Source: Prevotella sp. (lineage in GTDB: Bacteria; Bacteroidota; Bacteroidia; Bacteroidales; Bacteroidaceae). Taken from it: a stretch of DNA of 58,742 nucleotides. The notes beneath the pieces were generated by a model, which was given only the letters and a program-made list of their open reading frames with translations, was not told the origin of the DNA and ran no database searches. The stretch covers positions 1-58,742 of the forward strand of contig JAFUFD010000071.1 in the NCBI GenBank assembly GCA_017470055.1. The letters run 5' to 3'. Of this stretch, positions 55,538 to 58,742 are shown piece after piece (the first letter of the stretch is position 1; each line of letters begins with the position of its first letter). A program made the translations under genes and the position numbers.

Positions 55538-56470
55538 CTACTTAATAGCCCTTGCCAGAAACTCGCGCATCAGCCGGGCAATCTCTGTGTGATGGCTTTC
55601 GAGAGCAAAGTGCCCGCTGGGCACGAAGTGGATTTCGGCATTGGGCAAGTCGCGCTTGAAGGCTTCGGCTCCGGCAGGGATGAACGACGGGTCGTTCTCG
55701 CCCCACACGGCCAGCAATGGGGGCTGATGGGTGCGCAGATACTGCTGGAACTCGGGATAGAGGGCCACGTTCGTGCGGTAGTCAAGAATGAGGTCGTTTT
55801 GCATTTCGGCACGACCAGGCAGACTGACATAATAGTAATCAAGCGAATAGCCGTCAGGACCTACGCTGCCCTCGGGTGTACCGAATGTGTATTGACCGAT
55901 AATGGTTTCAAGGGCGAAGGCTGACGAGAATTGTTGGCGGAGTTCGGGCGTGGGATTTTTCCAATACTCCTTGCGAGCCTCCCATTTCTTGCCCAATCCT
56001 TCCTCATACATATTGCCATTTTGCGATACGATGGCTGTAATGCGTTCGGGATGCCACATAGCCAATCGGTAGCCGATAGGTGCGCCGTAGTCGAAGACAT
56101 ACATGGCGAATTTAGTCAGTCCGATGGTCTCGGTGAACTTGTCTACAATCCGTGCCAAATGGTCGAATGAGTAAGTGAAGTGTTCACGATCGGGGCTTTC
56201 CGTCTGTCCGAACGAGGGGAAGTCGGGGGCTATCAGATGATACTCGTCTGCCAGTTCGGGCATCAGTTCTCGGAACATGTGGCTTGCGGATGGGAAGCCG
56301 TGCAGCAGTAGGATGGTCGGCTTGTCCTTTGCGCCAGCCTCACGATAAAAGACGTTGCAGTCTTCAACTTGGATTTTGTGATAGGTTGTCATATTGCTTG
56401 TCGTTTTGTTTTGAGCCATTGCCGTAAATGCAAACACGATGGTTGCAAGAGTGGTCAGTATTCTATTCAT
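55538..56470 (-). CDS. Exported alpha/beta hydrolase (epoxide hydrolase/haloalkane dehalogenase-like)
   Basis: 310 residues with signal peptide 1-19. Oxyanion motif LLLHGFP (54-60). The nucleophile is Asp127 in YVFDYGAPIG rather than Ser, as in epoxide hydrolases and haloalkane dehalogenases. His287 in PSGHFALESH is the catalytic His, and the third residue is probably the Asp of GENDP near 258. A cap domain fills about 145-240. Export is unusual for this group. Substrate unknown. Spaced 148 bases from the MFS gene and separate in likely transcription. Confidence 0.88.
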   Translation of the reverse strand: MNRILTTLATIVFAFTAMAQNKTTSNMTTYHKIQVEDCNVFYREAGAKDKPTILLLHGFPSASHMFRELMPELADEYHLIAPDFPSFGQTESPDREHFTYSFDHLARIVDKFTETIGLTKFAMYVFDYGAPIGYRLAMWHPERITAIVSQNGNMYEEGLGKKWEARKEYWKNPTPELRQQFSSAFALETIIGQYTFGTPEGSVGPDGYSLDYYYVSLPGRAEMQNDLILDYRTNVALYPEFQQYLRTHQPPLLAVWGENDPSFIPAGAEAFKRDLPNAEIHFVPSGHFALESHHTEIARLMREFLARAIK

Positions 56471-56507
56471 ATTTGTAAATTCTTGCTTTTCTTGGCTAAT
56501 TATAACT

Positions 56508-57659
56508 TTAGAAGAGTTTGCGCTTCAGCCACTCGCGTACAGGCTCATCGTAGAGTTTGAGTGAGGCGTAGGCGATGGCGACGGCAAGGATGAAGATGCT
56601 GACGGCTACAAAGAAGTGGGTTGCAGCGGGCAGATCCTTGTGGGTCGTAGCCCACGACATCTGCATGTAGATAAGTGGATAGTGGGTGATGTAAAGCGGA
56701 AAACTGATGTCGCCCAGGAAGCGGTTGATGGCTGTCGTCTTGCCCTTCGTACTGCTACCTGCCCCGACAGCCACGATGAATGGGAAGGCTACCAGGATGC
56801 AGACGATCTCGTAGAGACCGTTCATCCAGTAGTTTTCGGGGTTGTCACCACCGACACGAGGCATCGCAAAGAGCACGACGATGATCAGACTGCACCACCA
56901 GAAGCCGCCCTTCACTGTGATGAGTTTGCCGACACGTGACAGCAATAAGCCGCAGAAGAACGGATAGAGCAGACGGGTAAGACCAATCTGGATTTGGTCG
57001 GGCGTCAGGCTCCAGCCGCCGATGACGGTGTATTGGGCATAGTCGCGTGCAGCCAACCAACCAAAGACATCGATGTTCAGACAGAGAATGACGGTCAGTA
57101 CAGCAGAGCAGGCTACGAACGCAGCCAATAAGGCTTTGGAGAACTTACGGAAAAAGAGTGCGTATGCGATATTGGCCAGATACTCCCAGAAGAGCGACCA
57201 CTGAGGTCCGTTCAGCGGGTTCATTTCTCCCCAGCCGCGGATGTCGAGACTCGTCGGTACGGGAAACATCACCAGGCAGAGCAGTCCAACGACCAGCAGC
57301 AACCACACAGGTGTCTCATTCAGTCCAGCGAAGGCTGGGTGGTCGCCAGTAAAGTAGAACATCAGCACGCCAAACAGTGTGCCCAGAACCAGCATCGGGT
57401 GCAATCGAATCAGACGGCGCTTGCAGAACTGCCACGTCGTCATCTTGTCCCATCTGTCATCATACGCATAGCCGATGACGAAGCCCGAAAGCACGAAGAA
57501 GAAATCGACGGCCAGATAGCCGTGGTTGATGATCTGATAGGGCACGCCCGGCGAATAGGTCTCAAACAGGTGGAATGCTACGACGAGCATGGCGGCCACG
57601 CCGCGCAGTCCGTCCAGTATCTCGTATCGGGGCTTTGAAGCCAAATAGGTTGTTGTCAT
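56508..57659 (-). CDS. Acyltransferase 3 family membrane protein
   Basis: 383 residues from the ATG at 57659 (MTTTYLASKPRYEILDG); an in-frame ATG at 57713 would sit upstream of the promoter box. About ten membrane helices. The family signature ILDGLRGVAAMLVVAFHLFE has the conserved His, and late ITHYPLIYM is typical. Acyl_transf_3 proteins O-acetylate or O-acylate exported glycans or peptidoglycan in the inner membrane. Target not readable. Start is supported by the TACCTTTG box 22 bases upstream. Confidence 0.9.
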   Translation of the reverse strand: MTTTYLASKPRYEILDGLRGVAAMLVVAFHLFETYSPGVPYQIINHGYLAVDFFFVLSGFVIGYAYDDRWDKMTTWQFCKRRLIRLHPMLVLGTLFGVLMFYFTGDHPAFAGLNETPVWLLLVVGLLCLVMFPVPTSLDIRGWGEMNPLNGPQWSLFWEYLANIAYALFFRKFSKALLAAFVACSAVLTVILCLNIDVFGWLAARDYAQYTVIGGWSLTPDQIQIGLTRLLYPFFCGLLLSRVGKLITVKGGFWWCSLIIVVLFAMPRVGGDNPENYWMNGLYEIVCILVAFPFIVAVGAGSSTKGKTTAINRFLGDISFPLYITHYPLIYMQMSWATTHKDLPAATHFFVAVSIFILAVAIAYASLKLYDEPVREWLKRKLF

Positions 57660-57680
57660 GCGTAAACTCGATTTTGGGTG

Positions 57681-57688
57681 CAAAGGTA
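57681..57688 (-). promoter_or_regulatory. -7 box of the acyltransferase gene
   Basis: CAAAGGTA on plus, TACCTTTG on minus, 21 bases before the ATG at 57659. Confidence 0.55.
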
Positions 57689-57722
57689 CAAATTTAAATT
57701 GGAATTTACACATTCTATTGTT

Positions 57723-57753
57723 TATAAATCGGAACGTTAAATTCCGATTTATA
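57723..57753. terminator. 12-base inverted repeat at the end of the MBL gene
   Basis: TATAAATCGGAA (57723-57734) and TTCCGATTTATA (57742-57753) are exact complements with a seven-base loop. The right arm overlaps the MBL gene stop (57749-57751). There is no clear T run, so it may be a terminator or an operator for the acyltransferase gene. Confidence 0.55.
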
Positions 57754-58603
57754 ATTCAATTACATGTGTCTGTACTTCAGTGTCGTGAGTAGCCAAAGAC
57801 TCTATGCAATCGGGGCTCATACTCTGTTCACGAATCCACTGCAATGACTGGCGTTGCAGACGTTTGTCAAGCGTGATGCCTGAGGTTATCATGTCGCGCC
57901 ACGACTTCGTGGCATAGCCACCGTCGGCAAAGAGCAGGACATATTTGTCCTCTCTGTTGCGTATTTTCAAGGCGCAAAGTCCTTCGCTGTGGCCAGGGAT
58001 GTTTATCATTGTCAGGCTGCCGTCGCCCAGTACGTCGTATGACTTGCCAACAGGACCTTCTGTGCCGTTCCAATCAAAAGTCTGTAGATTCACGCCCTGC
58101 CACCAACGCTTCTGAAATCTAATCTTAATCTGGAAATTCAGTCGTTTGGTTCCTTCCATTTCTGCCTTCGAGACAAGGATATGTTTTGCATCTGCCACCT
58201 GATTTAGACCGTTGGCATGGTCGCAGTCCAGATGTGAAAGAAGCACATAGTCAATGTCCGATGGTTTAATACCCATTGATGAAAGATGCTCATTGATGGC
58301 TTCGCCCTTAGCAATGCGCCCTTGGTTGATTTGGTAGAGGAACCACGACCCCAAGGACTTAATCTGCGCCCGTTTGTCATAGACCCCATCGGGTGACATG
58401 TCACGGTGCCAGCCGGTATCAAACAGGATAAGCCCCTTGGGATGCTCTATCAAGTAAGAGAACACAGGTAACCAAATCCAATCTTTTTTCGGTGTGGTCA
58501 CACCACTTGCCTTAATAATACTACAATCGTCGCCACCAAACGGGAGATAGGGCGACACACGAACTTCTCCCGTGCGTAGAATATGTATTTTAATTTTATC
58601 CAA
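57749..58603 (-). CDS. MBL-fold metallo-hydrolase (AHL lactonase-like)
   Basis: 284 residues. The metallo-beta-lactamase fold shows strand ILFDTGWHRDMSP (about 59-71) and metal motif SHLDCDHANGL, where His124, Asp128 and His129 keep the HxHxDH scheme but the second His is Asp126. Later INIPGHSEGLCAL and LFADGGYA supply the remaining ligands. The order resembles the N-acyl homoserine lactonase family. Quorum-quenching activity is not implied by fold alone. The upstream 139 bases to the window edge contain no clear gene. Confidence 0.85.
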   Translation of the reverse strand: MDKIKIHILRTGEVRVSPYLPFGGDDCSIIKASGVTTPKKDWIWLPVFSYLIEHPKGLILFDTGWHRDMSPDGVYDKRAQIKSLGSWFLYQINQGRIAKGEAINEHLSSMGIKPSDIDYVLLSHLDCDHANGLNQVADAKHILVSKAEMEGTKRLNFQIKIRFQKRWWQGVNLQTFDWNGTEGPVGKSYDVLGDGSLTMINIPGHSEGLCALKIRNREDKYVLLFADGGYATKSWRDMITSGITLDKRLQRQSLQWIREQSMSPDCIESLATHDTEVQTHVIEL

Positions 58604-58742
58604 CCCGTTGGCGGAATTAAAAAGAGTATTCCTTATTGAGCTACCTCTGAAAGATTAATGAGGACACAGATTTGCGTTTATATTCTAAGTCAAGGTGTTA
58701 TGTGTCTTTTCCTGCTTCAAGTCCTTTGTTTCATGCTCATGG
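58604..58742. other. Right edge, no gene seen
   Basis: 139 A/T-rich bases upstream of the MBL gene. No ORF of note, tRNA or consensus promoter is seen on either strand. Confidence 0.6.

Overview
The window is a stretch of Bacteroidales chromosome, most likely from a Prevotellaceae member (Prevotella or a close relative). Most intergenic regions carry the Bacteroidetes promoter, TTTG and TAnnTTTG separated by 18-21 bases. Shine-Dalgarno sites are nearly absent. The gene content also fits: a Spi/C10 peptidase with MBG repeats, an OmpA porin, DUF3316 and DUF4384 proteins, and a soluble OstA-like protein. No insertion sequence, prophage, integrase or CRISPR array is visible.

Layout. 1-170: 5S rRNA and its terminator, the end of an rRNA operon. 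250-4320: a strong promoter, about 290 bases of highly structured RNA, then a large secreted C10 cysteine peptidase. 4410-9611: a histidine kinase, then yceD-rpmF-fabH-era-der (lipid initiation and ribosome maturation). 9608-12435: a small lipoprotein, Mla-type lipid transporter genes and lptB. 12486-16315 (minus): a four-gene set (nucleotidyltransferase, CobD-like PLP enzyme, flippase-like membrane protein, CDP-alcohol phosphotransferase) that reads as a Kennedy-type lipid headgroup pathway. 16456-18288: HU-like protein, MNT/HEPN pair, a tiny unannotated ORF. 18343-31611: tig-clpP-clpX-recQ, then guaB, two periplasmic PPIases, OstA-like, mutL. 31790-35240: OmpA porin and two identical tRNA-Val(TAC) genes that flank a phenylacetate-CoA ligase/ACT pair. 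35366-39925: four consecutive exported proteins ending in a Sel1-caspase protein, the best candidate for an undescribed system. 40141-44376: purB, a pseudouridine synthase with a very long GGYQPR-repeat tail, asnS. 44373-47846 (minus): a shortened CvfB, a LolD-like ATPase, a CPA2 antiporter. 47950-49181: asd, then tRNA-Leu(TAG) and tRNA-Val(GAC). 49245-54002 (minus): glsB-parC-DUF3316-S41 peptidase. 54202-58603 (minus): accessory genes (MFS transporter, alpha/beta hydrolase, acyltransferase, MBL-fold hydrolase), each with little linkage to its neighbours.

Envelope biogenesis is the common thread: SurA-type chaperones, OstA, LptB, Mla, LolD-like, OmpA, a lipid headgroup module and the caspase cluster. 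Housekeeping calls are firm. Functions of the caspase cluster, the headgroup module and the structured RNA are inferred from sequence features alone.
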